Shown one piece after another: positions 19,798 through 31,143 of a DNA stretch of 64,000 nt. The notes under the pieces were generated by a model. The model worked only from the letters and a program-made list of their open reading frames with translations. It was not told the origin of the DNA and made no database searches. Within the stretch, counting starts at the first letter, position 1, and each line of letters starts with the position of its first letter. Location: assembly GCA_946902875.1 (NCBI GenBank), contig OX336342.1, positions 10,347,523 through 10,411,522 of the forward strand, written 5' to 3'. The position numbers were made by a program, and so were the translations under genes. This stretch comes from Nematopogon swammerdamellus. Its lineage: Eukaryota > Arthropoda > Insecta > Lepidoptera > Adelidae.

Positions 19798-20172
19798 TTT
19801 ATTCTTTTTTTTGTTTGTTTTATCCCTTTTTTTGGGATAGGCAAAGGTATTAAACCATGCAGCCTTGTCTGTTGTTATTCTTTAAATTATTTATAATATG
19901 TCGCCAATTGTTGAAATAATGAAATCGTAAATGGATGGAAAACAGTCTGTGTTGGCAAGTAAATCTTGACTATTAATTCGGTATTAATTCGTCTCCGCCC
20001 GAAACAGGCAAAACTCATTAGAGTATACAGCCATTTCTGTTGTAGCTTTTAACGTCTGTTGTATAAATTCTCGCACCGCGAGAACCAAAGAATATAATAC
20101 TACTAGGGCGGAGAACCACAAAAATATATATTTTTAATTGCAACGACAACGCGAATAACTTCCGCCGTCCGT
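19798..20172 (-). mobile_element. deleted LINE derivative, copy b
   Basis: Same head and 3' end as copy a. The 3' part (to AAATGGATGGAAAACAGTCT) is joined directly to the head module near 19970. Nearly all coding sequence between them is gone. Confidence 0.7.
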
Positions 20173-20194
20173 CCGCCACGCCATAGAAAGACAA

Positions 20195-20460
20195 ATAGAT
20201 ATTTTTTTATTGGGCTTTTTTATCCTTACGGAAAGGCGAAGGTCGTTTGAGCGTGCAGCCAACAAAGAGAGATATTTGGTTTTATTTTTTTTTTTAGATT
20301 TATTCGTCTCCTCCCGAAACAGGCAAAACTCATTAGAGTATACAGCCAATTCTGTTGTAGCTTTTAACGTCTGTAGTATAAGTTCTCGCACCGCGAGAAC
20401 CACAAAAATATATTTTTTTAATTACAATGACGACGCGACAAACTTCCGCCGTCCGCCATC
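20195..20460 (-). mobile_element. deleted LINE derivative, copy c
   Basis: Head module (CGGCGGAAGTTTGTCGCGTC, CTCGCGGTGCGAGAAC, ATTGGCTGTATACTCTAATG) joined to a diverged 3' end that keeps the pattern ATCC..ACGGA..GGCGAAGG. About 265 bp. Confidence 0.6.
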
Positions 20461-20645
20461 TTTATTTAGTTGTCCCTTTTCAGGACAGGCAAAACGAATT
20501 AGAGTATACAGCCTTTTCTGTTCTACGTCTTGTCTGTTGTTTTCTTCTCGCGTATTGCGAGAATCTAAAAAATATATACTTTTTATTTACGACGACGACG
20601 ACACGCGGCAAACAAACTTGTTCATCCATCAGCCATCTGTTTTTT
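20461..20645 (-). mobile_element. deleted LINE derivative, copy d
   Basis: The shortest and most diverged copy of the same head-plus-tail structure, with CTCGCGTATTGCGAGAA and GACAGGCAAAACGAATTAGA. Copies b-d lie almost end to end in one orientation. Confidence 0.5.
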
Positions 20646-20754
20646 ACAAAGAGAGAGAAAGGAAACAAGCGAAATAACCATGCTCTGTTGCTGAATTTTA
20701 CTTTTGGCGAGCGATATAACTTCGGCTTATTTTGCTACTGTCAAGTCTTGAATT

Positions 20755-21218
20755 GATCCAACATACAGAACAATGTCCCAAAACTCAACCTCCAAACGAA
20801 ATGACGTGATAGCGGGGATCACTTCCAATCAGAATCAACCTAGATTTCACTTTTCTGTAGTACATTTTTTTTAAGTAAACTTCAATCAAGGTCAAGGCTT
20901 CATTGATGAATTACTGAAAAATTCAAATTGAAATAGGCCTTTCTAAGAAAGTACATTTTATAAAAAACATTTTTTTGCGCGAAGGTACACTAATTTCAAT
21001 AAAACCCCAAAAAATAAAAGGAACCTCAGCTACGTGTAAGTTTTTTATGATTATTTTTTGAAAATTGGGGTTGAAATTGGAAAAAACTCAGAAAAAGAGC
21101 TATAACTTCTAAACGAATGCGAATTGGACAACTAAATATAGGCTGATTCTGATTGGAAATGATCCCCGCTATCACGTCATTTTGTTTGGACGTCGAGTTT
21201 TGAGACAACCTGTATAAA
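20755..21218. mobile_element. MITE with long terminal inverted repeats
   Basis: Arms of about 85 bp, left from 20760 and right ending near 21213, share ATGTCCCAAAACTCAAC (right: GTTGTCTCAAAACTCGAC), AAATGACGTGATAGCGGGGA and TCCAATCAGAATC in inverse orientation. The outer sequence matches the ends of the elements at 33742-34143 and 25885. Confidence 0.7.
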
Positions 21219-21484
21219 TAATTTGCACCCAGATTAATGTGCGAGGGCGCTGCTGCAGCATTAGGGTTGTCAAATTTCCAAATGTTGAAAATTTCCTTAC
21301 ACAAGGGAAAATATCGCAGCAAAAGAAATAAGGTATACCTATAAGGTATGTAGGTACTTACTTTTTTTTATTTTATGTATTGAATTTTAGGAAGACTTGC
21401 TCATTAATAAAATAACAGATAGACTTCGATTTCTGCTAACAACACCACAAACTAAGAATAGATACTAACGTACGCTGTCCTTCA

Positions 21485-21585
21485 CTGCTGCGGTAATTAG
21501 ATAAACAGAGGTTGTCTGCCTCTCCGTAGCTGGTTTCCAGCTACGGAGAGGCAGACAACCTCTGTTTATCTAATTACCGCAGCAG
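21485..21585. repeat. perfect 49-bp palindrome
   Basis: Arms 21485-21533 and 21537-21585 are exact reverse complements with a TTT spacer, starting CTGCTGCGGTAATTAGATAA. The right end abuts a 5'-truncated SINE. Confidence 0.9.
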
Positions 21586-21885
21586 GTGACCGCTGACCGT
21601 TGGAGGCTGACCGAGGTTCGGATTCCTCGTAAAACTGTAGGTCCCTTCCCTCCTAATCTTACTTGGTGGTAGGGTTTAACCCGCCCGGGTTGGTACCACC
21701 GCACTGAATGAAACATCAGTCTAAACGGCTATGTAAATAGTTTGTGTTTTCCGACCAGTTCAGTGTAGCCGGCACGAACAAAGGGGGAAGCACTGACATG
21801 GCACCTAGTTCACCCGGTGTTATGGGCTGACATCACAGACGTTGTAGGTGATGTAGCCAACCGTGTCAGTTTCCATAAAAAAAAA
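21585..21885 (+). mobile_element. SINE family A, 5' truncated
   Basis: Begins inside the 5S-like head at GGTGACCGCTGACC and continues through the B-box-like region and shared tail to CAGTTTCCATAAAAAAAAA. Truncation coincides with the palindrome end. Confidence 0.85.
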
Positions 21886-22743
21886 TATTTAGCCCTATTA
21901 GGGCTACCTTTTGCCTAAACAACCAAGGGGGTGAAATAGGGGATGAAAGTTTTTAAGGAGAACCAATAACTTCTCAAGTTAGGGATATTATGACAATTCA
22001 TATAATTAGGCTTTTGGTATGAAATAAAGAATTACGTGTTTCAGCGTTTTTGCTAAATCAACCCTTATATTAAAATCGGCCCGTTCGGAGATTTGTAAAT
22101 ATTTTGGAAATTACGTGATATACGCGCACTTATTTGTGATAGATGTGACGCCGTCACCTTGTTTCTCTTCCCAGTACGATTTTTACAAAGTTGCAAGGGA
22201 CATGTAAGCATTATCATATCACGCATTATATTTTGTGAAAAACTACGATCGACGTGCCTGCGCAGGTCGAGCGTGCGACTGACGGACCATCAACTCAAGA
22301 TAGACCATTGGCTTTGATTTGGCTCATGTCAGTAGGAACCGATCGAGCGTATTATTATGATCTAATATGTTATGATATTATGATCTATCAATCAATGCCT
22401 AAAACTCGTAGAGCGAAGGCAGGCAGGCGCAGCGCAGGCCTCATCATACGAGTGGATCGGGATTAATTCTGATTAATCTCAGTGACAGTTGTCCTCCTAA
22501 GAAGTTTTTATTCTCGGAAATATTCGGAAATATACTAACTGTTTTGGTGCTTTAAAAAAAAATAAAGAAGATGCGTCGCTACGCCTAACCCTAACCTAAT
22601 GTTGAGGCGATGCATGTCGTTTTATTTACAAGTTTGTATTTCCGAAAATAATTCTTAGGTGGTTATAAAAAAAACTAAACACCCTAAAACCATTTAAACA
22701 CCGTAACATTGCTTAAAAAAGAAAAAAAAAAAAAAAAACCAAA
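21886..22743. other. intergenic
   Basis: No gene seen. AT-rich with homopolymer A runs (22716-22738). An open frame at 22254-22466 resembles no known family. Confidence 0.3.
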
Positions 22744-22817
22744 AGACTTGGTGGGATTCGAACCCATGGTCATAAAACTACTAGTCCTAGTCCCTCACCC
22801 CCCTGAGCTACGAAATC
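22744..22817 (-). repeat. tRNA-like sequence
   Basis: The minus strand has GATTTCGTAGCTCAGGGGGG (A-box-like) and a T-arm, TGGGTTCGAATCCCA (B box), ending AAGTC, which can pair with GATTT at the 5' end through one wobble. A long T-run follows. The anticodon region does not form a regular 5-bp stem, so it is a SINE head or pseudogene. Confidence 0.55.
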
Positions 22818-22927
22818 ACTTAAACGAATAAACGAATATCGAATTCCCTTGATTCACTTTCGGCTCTATGACGTCACAGCTGTCAGTGAGAGTAATCAGA
22901 ATTGATCCTGAGCCAGAATTGTACCGT

Positions 22928-23691
22928 GTGGGGCCGGTACTTAAAAAGAATAGCCCCACTGCATATCTCCCCGTGCATGTCGTAAAAGGCGACTAAGGGA
23001 TAAGGACAAGATGTCGCGCTAAAGGGCGAAAGGCTAGCCACCTCTCACCTTGGCGCGGTCCTTCCACCTGTCATGCAGCAGGTGGGTCTTTGTGCCTCAC
23101 TTGCTGCTTGATAGTTATCTTGTCCGTATACTGTGCTAAACGTGGTGGTCGGTGTTGTGCTTTAATTTACCAGAGTACTTATGGGAGTGAAAGTTGGGTA
23201 TGGCAGGCGAAGCATGAGAACAGGATATAAATGATATCGAAATGCGCGCGTTGAGAGGAGTATGTGTGGATTACGAGGAGTATGTGTGTCTGTAGAATGG
23301 ATGATAGGAGACTAATGAAAGAAATCTATGAAGCTAATGATAATGGAAGAGTCGGGAAGGGTCGCCCTAGACGCACGTACCTGGACCAGATCGGGCATGT
23401 GCTCGAAAAGGGCCAGGTGCGTTGCGTAGTACCCGTAACCGACGAGCATGTATGAAGAACATTATGAGAGTGGAAGAGGCGGCAAAAGTGTGTCAGCAGG
23501 ATCGTGGCGCGTGGGGGTTGGGTTGTTTGCGTGCGTTGGGTCCGTTTTCTTTGCCTGCCCCACTGGGAGGTAGGCAGGCGTGACGTTATGTATGTGTATG
23601 TATGTATGAACTTATAGCACAACACCGATTACTCTGCTTACCTTGATTGTCGGGATACAAAAGCGTGAGTTAAGTATGTATGTATGTATGT
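22928..23691 (+). mobile_element. SINE-like element, head B plus RTE C-terminus
   Basis: Begins GTGGGGCCGGTACTTAAAAA, the head shared with SINE family B. It continues past TAAGGGATAAGGACAAGATG and the segment GCAGCAGGTGGGTCTTTGTG into a short coding remnant, [16 protein letters not shown] and [20 protein letters not shown]. This is typical of the C-terminus of a LINE polyprotein. It ends in (TATG)n. A near-full copy in reverse lies at 40233-40976. Confidence 0.8.
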
Positions 23692-24143
23692 TCCTGAGCC
23701 ACTCGTCTCATCATCCCTGTCAAAAAGAACGAACGAAAACGCGGGGAATTTAAATTATTCTGGAGTAAAATATTCTTTATCTCTCTCCTACACATCTCTC
23801 TCTCTCTCTCTGTGCGGCGTTTAGACAGGGCGAGACAGATCAACAATTTTATTTGCCGGATGTTTTTCGAATGGTAACACTTCTAGGCGCCCCGTGAAAT
23901 GTCAGTGTCACTGTCTAGCTATTGTCTGTGTCTGACAGGAGTTGTTTCGCCGCTTTCTCGTTCCTGCTTCATCTCATCATCTCATTTCTCATCATTTCCC
24001 CCCGTGTTGTCTGTGTTGGTGTTGTGATTGCCCCGGTTTTCGCTTTCGCGCGTGTTAGTGGCGCACTGCAGTGAAATATTGATCGCAGTGGCGCGTCGAG
24101 CGTACGGCGGTGTTGTATTTTGTGCGCTCAGTATCTTATCATA
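23692..24143 (+). promoter_or_regulatory. GGPS1 promoter and 5' UTR
   Basis: Upstream of the GGPS1 start codon. It contains a (CT)n run at 23794-23813 and a CpG-richer block from about 24000 to 24125 (TTTCGCTTTCGCGCG, GTCGAGCGTACGGCGG) with TCAGT-type initiator matches. No TATA box is obvious. The promoter role is inferred from position. Confidence 0.4.
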
Positions 24144-24188
24144 ATGTCGCAAGTTTACACTAAGACCGGGGATAAAGCACAGGACGAG
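24144..24188 (+). CDS. GGPS1: GGPS1 exon 1
   Basis: ATG at 24144 encodes MSQVYTKTGDKAQDE and is followed by donor GTAGGT in phase 0. Joining to the exon at 25616 places the KLLLPFTYIQQVPGKQ block 15 residues from the N-terminus, as in animal geranylgeranyl diphosphate synthases. The exon is short and not itself diagnostic; the frame and position support it. Confidence 0.7.
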
Positions 24189-25615
24189 GTAGGTACCTAT
24201 TATCTTCGGAAATTTGAGTTCTTAATATAATTTTGATTCGAATTGCTGAATTTTCATCAACGATTTTATGCCTGCTTTTCTTAATTTTTTCTTATTTTGT
24301 TTCTAAGTTCATTTTACTTATCACTTATTTACCTAGTTATCTGTTATTGTGTTGGGCAGATAAAAATGCAAGGTAGGCGCGGTAGGTTCGAGTATCATTC
24401 TGTAGAAGTATAATCGATTTTTACAATTTTGGAATTACGTACTTGGCTACAATTCTTTACTAAATAGAGTACCTACTACCTACCTATTTTATTTTCGTCC
24501 TTCCAAGAGGTAACTTTCAAAATGTGAATGGTTTTCAATTACCTGTCACCATCCAGCATACCCGATTGTAAATTCGATTTCTATTAAGGTTTTTTTATTA
24601 GAATGAGTGAGAATGTTGGGCTGTATGGAAAAAATCTTTCATATAGAACAAACTTTAAAAATATTCCCAGGCCTTGAGAAAACTATTATTTTGACGGCTG
24701 TAAATTTTTGTTATACACCTACGTTCTATCGTATCTCTGGCCGGATGGTAAACTGGTTTCTAGTCTAACGTTATTTAGAATGTGTTATTTGAATAGTTAA
24801 ATTCATGATCTACATGTCGATATATAATTCGTAAAGGGTAATTGTTAAATTTTAGGTTAGAAAAATTCGTAAAACATGTCAGGCGTGCTAAATTTTGCAT
24901 GTGTCCGTGCGGCAACAATGGCATGGAAGCCAAGGGGTGTGAGCATATTGAATAATTGGGAAGCCACGATGTTAGTTCAAACTAATAAAGTATTACTACG
25001 TAAATACCATAAAATCCTCCCTATAATAATTGGTGATTTATAGAGCTAGTTTCAATACTTTAGTTAGGGGATAGTTCCGTTTATGTCATACTTTAGGAGC
25101 AGGGTCAGATGGTACGCGGTGTCCAGCAAGGCATCACACTCAGAGGGGGTAGAGATTGTTATATGATCGGAAGCTGAAGGTTTAAGATAAACTTAAAATG
25201 TGGCAATACCTAAAGAAAATCTGCCACAAAGTGAAATAAAATATTTGCCACTTGAAATATTTTACATTATGAACTGCAAACCTGCAACCGAAACCAAACA
25301 TTTTGAAATTGTGACCAAAAAGACTGCCTGAGGTCTCAATGTAATTAACAATGCAATGTAAATCTAAATAATTTTTTTTAAAGCAGTCCGTATAGTCCTT
25401 ACAACATGAAAACTAATATTTTGAAGTTTATATATTAAACAGTTATGGGAAAATGTTTAATTTCTAGTATGCGGGCAGCACACCATTGTCATTCAATGGC
25501 GTGCCGCGCCAAGCACTCGCCATGCGTGCAGGAAGAAACTGCTAAGGAACCCTCTGTGTGTGAACAACGTACACAATTAACATACTTTTTTAATAATATT
25601 TGCTTATTGTTCTAG
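24189..25615 (+). other. GGPS1 intron 1
   Basis: No exon or mobile element that I recognise; AT-rich. Confidence 0.4.
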
Positions 25616-25770
25616 AAACTCCTGCTTCCTTTTACCTACATCCAGCAAGTCCCTGGGAAGCAGATCCGCACAAAACTGGCACTCGCCTTTAACTACTGGC
25701 TCAAAATATCTGAGGACAAGCTGAGATCTGTAGGGGAGATTGTGCAGATGTTGCATAACTCCAGCTTGCT
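25616..25770 (+). CDS. GGPS1: GGPS1 exon 2
   Basis: Acceptor TTCTAG and donor GTAAGT bound 155 nt in phase 0, leaving in phase 2. It encodes LPFTYIQQVPGKQIRTKLAL, AFNYWLK and EIVQMLHNSSL. The GKQ..R block binds isopentenyl diphosphate in trans-prenyltransferases, and MLHN(A/S)SL leads into the first aspartate-rich motif. Confidence 0.92.
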
Positions 25771-25884
25771 GTAAGTAAAGCACTATTAACCGCTCACACG
25801 TCGCGCCCCGCACGACTTCAGACTCCGTCAAATGTTGGAGGTATTTGCGACCGTGATTCGTTACGCAAGGAGAGAAAAAAATTA

Positions 25885-25965
25885 TACAACGTGTCCCAAA
25901 ACTCAACGTCAAGCGGGAACTAGGGAGTAGGGCAGTTTATGACTACCCAAAACACCAAAAATCAT
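25885..25965 (+). repeat. single MITE terminus
   Basis: GTGTCCCAAAACTCAACGTC followed by AAGCGGGAACTAGGGAGTAG and CAGTTTATGACTACCC matches the left arm of the element at 33742-34143. No opposite arm is seen nearby. Confidence 0.6.
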
Positions 25966-26163
25966 GTTTATTTGTGGACACGGCACATCGGATTGGCGCG
26001 CGAACATGATGTTCGACACCAAGTCTCGAAAACAGCTTAAGAGTTCGTTAATTGTTTAAGTTTATTAATTACTCCACAATTGAAATACTATGCACTGCAA
26101 TGTTGTCAACTGAAGTCACAGAATCATAAAATGCAAAAAAATACGAAAACTTAAAATTCGCAG

Positions 26164-26308
26164 TATCGACGACATCCAGGACAATTCGATCCTAAGACGC
26201 GGCATCCCCGTGGCGCACTCCATCTACGGCGTTGCCAGCACCATCAATGCTGCCAACTACATCATCATAGCTGCACTCGAAAGGACCCTCGATCTTGGAC
26301 ATCCCGAT
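26164..26308 (+). CDS. GGPS1: GGPS1 exon 3 (first aspartate motif)
   Basis: Acceptor ATTCGCAG; 145 nt entered in phase 2 and left in phase 0 before GTATGT. It encodes IDDIQDNSILRRGIPVAHSI and YGVASTINAANY. DDIQD (residues 69-73) is the first aspartate-rich motif that holds the Mg-diphosphate of the allylic substrate. The following LRRG.PVAHS.YG is nearly invariant in GGPS1. Confidence 0.95.
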
Positions 26309-27886
26309 GTATGTATCGTTAGTCTCCTTCACTTTGGATTACTGGCGGTACTGGACAGATGAGGCTGCTATGCAGCTATTTATCGTCCAGAATTGTTAGG
26401 TTTGATTTCAAATGTTAATTTTAGTATTTATGTTTTTGATTTTGATTGTAAATTGTTGTTTCGACGATGGCCCTTTTTTGCTTGAATCGAAATAGAATAA
26501 GAATAATTTTTATACAATGACATGTCTAAGTGTATAAAATGTACCAAAGAGACCAATAAAATAATTGAATTGAATATTGGTAATATCAACCCAATTGGCT
26601 TACATTTTGAGCCCTAGTAACCTAGTAGTAAGCATACATAGCATACATAGCGTCACGCCTATTTCCCGGTGGGGTAGGCAGAGACAACGGATCTCCACGT
26701 GCCACGATCCTGACACACCTCTGCCGCCTCTTCCACTCCCATAATGTTCTTCATGCATGCTCGTCGGTCTGCTGGACTTGAATGATGGACCTTGACATCA
26801 TGAGTTAGACGTCAACATCCCAACTTACTACTTACCTATATTACTTTCAAAGATAAGCAAAAATAACAATGATGTATTTACTGGTATATGTATGCACATG
26901 GCTAAACAGTCCATGAAATTGTGAGCCATTCTGAATTCTCTTTTCAGTGCGGTGACTCATGTAATCCAACAAAGGAAAGAGAGCTATTTTTAGGTGTGCT
27001 GTTTTGTATTTTATTTTCTACAGGCGGGACCGTTTCCTTCCTTCCAGTGTCACAGTAAATAATTAGACTTGCTCAACTGGGACATGTATTTTGTCTTTAT
27101 TTTAGTTTCTTTTCCCATGTTATTTTCATCTTACATATAGTCCTTACAGGGAGTCCTTGAATATAAACTGATATGTTATTAAATGACTTTACAAATCCTT
27201 CTTTAACCATTCTTGTTCCAATGACTTTTTGAGTTCTTTATCATACTTTTTAATGTAATCTATTTTGGAAACCCTTGGTGCATTTGCCGAAACAATCGGC
27301 AAATTATTGCTAGTGGATAAGTCCGATGACGTGCGTGCCAAGGCTTTCTTCATAGATCGCATAAGCCAGGAAATTCAAAGAGGGAACGCTATAATATAGA
27401 ATATATAGAATCTATAAGCTGTAGTCCTCAAGAAATGTACTTTATTGATTTATTTGTGGAGTTCAAATTTCAGTTTTAGGTATTAACGTAATGGCCTTTC
27501 CAGTAATAAATTGCCTTTACTTGTAATTGTTGAATGCTGTTCTGTTTTTCTATGTTTTTATACCTATCGTATTTAATAACAAAAAATAAGGAAGACTTGA
27601 TTTTTTATTACAAAACATCGTTAAAATCTAAAGCACAGGTTAACACATAGAACTGTTTGACATTTTTTTGTTGTCTATACAGACGCGTGCGAATATAGAA
27701 GGCAATATTGTGTGAGCGAGAGGCAAATAGGAGCGCTGCCATTTTGAATACCTTTCTTTAAATGACATAAGTTTATATGAACAATCCTATGAATTGAGTT
27801 GAAGTTTAATATCCCAAACATAGACTATGTTTGGGATATTAAAATAAGTGGGGTATTGTTCCCAACAATGAGCATGTGTATTGCAG
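26309..27886 (+). other. GGPS1 intron 3 with repeat fragments
   Basis: No exon seen. 26320-26640 holds an interrupted copy of the repeat at 729-1003. 26634-26772 is a minus-strand fragment of the RTE-like element seen at 40330-40480 (GTCACGCC..CCGGTGGGGTAGGC, ATGTTCTTCATGCATGCTCG). A perfect 16-bp-arm palindrome lies at 27808-27840 (AATATCCCAAACATAG and its inverse). Confidence 0.55.
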
Positions 27887-28007
27887 GCCACCACCGTGTA
27901 CACAGAACAATTGCTGGAGCTGCACCGAGGTCAGGGCCTGGAGATCTACTGGCGAGATAACTTCCAGTGCCCCTCCGAGGATGAGTACAAAGAGATGACA
28001 ATCAAGA
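27887..28007 (+). CDS. GGPS1: GGPS1 exon 4
   Basis: Acceptor TATTGCAG, 121 nt, donor GTAAGT in phase 1. It encodes [20 protein letters not shown] and [33 protein letters not shown] is a signature of eukaryotic type-III GGPPS. Confidence 0.95.
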
Positions 28008-31003
28008 GTAAGTTTACATGTGAATACGGTTGATTTTTGTGTTGATACATGGGCCATCCATGTACCTACTGTGAGTGTTTTCCATTCCATTCCAGTATTT
28101 TTTGTAAAAATATTCCAACACGATAGGTGATAATAGTATTAGGACAGCAGTTCCCAAATAGTGGTACGCATACCCCCAGGGGTACGCAGGCTCAAGATGC
28201 ACTTGACGGCCACGTTTACCTCTACAATCTTAATTAAAGAGAAAGGGGCCCATTTTTCTCATTAGTGATAATTATCTCCACTGATGGACTTATTTCGTAG
28301 TAAAAATAACAACCAATTGAAAATTATTTTATGTTTATATGTTAGTACTAAGCACGTACTCGCTTTATATATATTTTTATTAGAAAAATGCAAAGCGATA
28401 TTCTAGTGTCCGATGCCAAATACGACTTTGGTGACGACAGCATAAGGTTCAACATTGAACCGTGCAAGTTGACTGATCGCAAAAATTATGCTACATCATC
28501 ATGAAGGTGCAAGAGAGCGAAAATTTGGAGATAATACGTAACGGTCCGGTGGCGTAGTTGGTTATCGCGTTGGCGGCTCAAGCCAAAGACCCAGGTTCGA
28601 ATCCTGGCCGGGATGTATTTTTTCCAATGATTTTCGCTTTGCATTTTTCTAATAAAAATACAATTGAAAATTGTTTTATTAAAACATGTTACTCAAGGGT
28701 ACTTGGGTCTCAAAACATTTGCTAAGGGATACAAATAAAAATATAATTGGGAAGAGTAATTTTTCAAGCAGATTTCACATCTCTTGGATAAATTTCTCAA
28801 ATAGTTTAACACAATGATTAAACCAGTGTCACATGTTTTTTCACTTCGGTTTTGTAGTGATGTGATGAGCTGTGCGATCGGTATTATTAGACTATTGATA
28901 TACAAATACTATAGTTACACATGCCTCATTTGTTGTTTATTGTTTATTGATCATTTATATGGCAGTAAAATTCCACTCCAACTTGTCACAATTTCTCATA
29001 TCCGGTTCGATTACACATACGAAGAAGAGCCAGCAGGGTAAATTTCGGAATACGCAGCTCATACATACATATCTTGTTGAAGTCCATTTTAAATATTGCT
29101 CCACCCAAATATAGTTAAGAACTTTGTAAAGCTCATTCATATCATAATGCTGCAGTCAAAATTATGAGACTGTTGACGAAATATGTGAGATAATATTGCT
29201 CTGCAGGCTATAACAATGTGCTGCAAGTGACATTGTCGCCTGAATCAAGGACTCTACCAGGCCTTCGTCACTCGCTCAAGGTCGCGCGTTAAATGCCTAC
29301 CGCTTGGCGTACCGGTTACTGTACAAGTGAACAGCGGGCTGCGCGGGCTGCCGCCGCTATCCAGCCAGAGCGAGCGTGCGCCACCGAGCATCTACTACGT
29401 TTCGTTTCGAATTTAGAAATGTCGAAATCACGTCATTATTGTGCAGCATTTTGATTTATTTCTAGTAATTTATTTATTCATATTAGTAGGAGGTCATAGA
29501 ATTAAAATATTATTATCATATTGCCAATAACATTAGTTAGATGACGCCGAACAGCATGGTATGTAGGTATGGCCTAATTCGTATAAGGATAGAAATAGAA
29601 CATTCATTCGTTCTCTGTCTCAATGTGGGGTTTTATACAATAAAAACACCAATAAAGCAATAGGTACATTGTAGAGGATCATTAAATTTATTGATCAAAC
29701 AAAACTATCACTGGAAGGTTGCACGCTTCCATGTGAGAAACTAATTGTGACGCTAACGCATGCACGAATTTGTTCGCATGAATTAGCCGTAGCTAAATAT
29801 CGTATCATTGGTAGGTATCATCTTTATTTTATTCCTCACAAAAAGACAGCCCAAAGACACAGCCCTTACACGCGCTGAACGGCGCGCTTTCGAGATAGAG
29901 TTACGCGACAGAAAGAGAAGCGAAATGTAGGTGGTTATCTTGTTTAGGCATGCAGCTCTGTGCGAGTAAATTTGTACTTTATCGCGTCGTCGCAGAGTAG
30001 CTATTTCTTTGCGAGTGTTTGTACAGAGAAGCTTCTGTACGGAGTACTATTTTCTATTCTGTGACTCTACTCTTATCTTTATTGGTCACTAACTAAGCTA
30101 AGAGAGAGTGCACTTGTGCGTTTAACTTCAATTAGATAATACTTAAACTAATTTGCTTTCTCGAATTGTTGTGTTGGTTCATCTTAGGTTTCTTGAACTT
30201 TCTGTTACCTACCTAAAATTAAATTGAAATGTTTTAGTGTAACACATGAACTATATGATGAATATTGTGTGCGGTATGTGCCAAATATATAGTTTAGGTA
30301 GAATTTTTTTTAGTAGGTAGGTAGATAGCGCGACATTTGGCTTCATTTCATCGCTCAGAAAAGTGTAATAATATGTAATTGCATTGTATGTATGTATATT
30401 AATCCTGATATTAATAATCTAATTTAGTTGGCAGAGACGAATCACTAGATGCTTGGGAAATTTCCGAGTCTGTGTACATATTTGCACATACACAGATATA
30501 ATGGGAATGTAGCTCATGAACGACTCACAAATGGCTCAACTAACATACCTAATCCTGCAGCTCTCTGCATGTTGATATTGCTGTGTATGATTTCGCAGCC
30601 AAATGAACACGAAACTATTCAAGATATGTCACAGCCAGCTGTCAATCTTAAACAATATATAGATGCTATCTCTGTTCTATATTAATAAACTGCATGGTGG
30701 TTTGATTTTTTATTGCGAACGAATCAGTCCGATAAAATCTCGTGGACAGACACCGACATGTCGGTTGTCGGTATCCGCTGTCGTGGACAAATGGCCTATA
30801 GCCCTTACCTGCTGTTTAGGTACATAGTGACACATTTTGATAGTGTACAACATAGACATGTTTCATAAAATTTCTCGAAAAGTAATAGGTACTACAAACA
30901 TATAATTTTTTGCTTAACATGTTTATTACGATGGATAAGTAACCCTCCCAAAATATTTGCAGCTAATAAAGAGGCGCCTTATATTGTGTATGTAATGTTT
31001 TAG
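28008..31003 (+). other. GGPS1 intron 4
   Basis: No exon recognised in 3 kb. It contains the inverted-repeat element 28373-28659, a repeat copy at 28930-29012 (matching 6012-6092) and a CpG-richer patch at 29230-29410. The patch could be an internal promoter, but nothing else supports that. Confidence 0.4.
28373..28659 (+). mobile_element. inverted-repeat element with tRNA-like core
   Basis: Perfect 26-bp terminal inverted repeats (28373-28398 and 28634-28659; ATTTTTATTAGAAAAATGCA...) enclose 235 bp. Inside, at about 28548-28617, is a tRNA-like sequence: GGTCCGGTGGCGTAGTTGG (A box), a 5-bp anticodon stem TTGGC/GCCAA with loop GGCTCAA, and a perfect T-arm CCAGGTTCGAATCCTGG (B box), followed by a T-run. 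The loop lacks U33, so it is not a normal tRNA. Confidence 0.7.
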
Positions 31004-31143
31004 AAACGGGTGGACTGTTCATGTTGGCCATACGACTGATGCAACTCTTCACAGACAACAAATCCGACTTCACAAAATTGACTGCAATACTTGGATTGTA
31101 CTTTCAAATAAGAGATGATTATTGCAACTTGTGCTTGCAAGAG
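31004..31143 (+). CDS. GGPS1: GGPS1 exon 5 (second aspartate motif)
   Basis: Acceptor GTTTTAG, 140 nt, donor GTAATG. It encodes TGGLFMLAIRLMQLFTDNKS and ILGLYFQIRDDYCNLCLQE. RDDYCN (193-197) is the second aspartate-rich motif, with Asn in the fifth place as in other animal GGPS1. TGGLF and FQIRDDY.NL are family signatures. Confidence 0.95.

Noticed and set aside
25604..25912. 102-codon minus-strand frame
   Set aside because: Antisense to GGPS1 exon 2.
28548..28617. Possible functional tRNA gene
   Set aside because: The anticodon loop lacks U33 and the acceptor stem is imperfect; embedded in a mobile element.
29230..29410. CpG-rich patch in GGPS1 intron 4 as an alternative promoter
   Set aside because: Composition alone; no initiator, exon or downstream splice site to support it.
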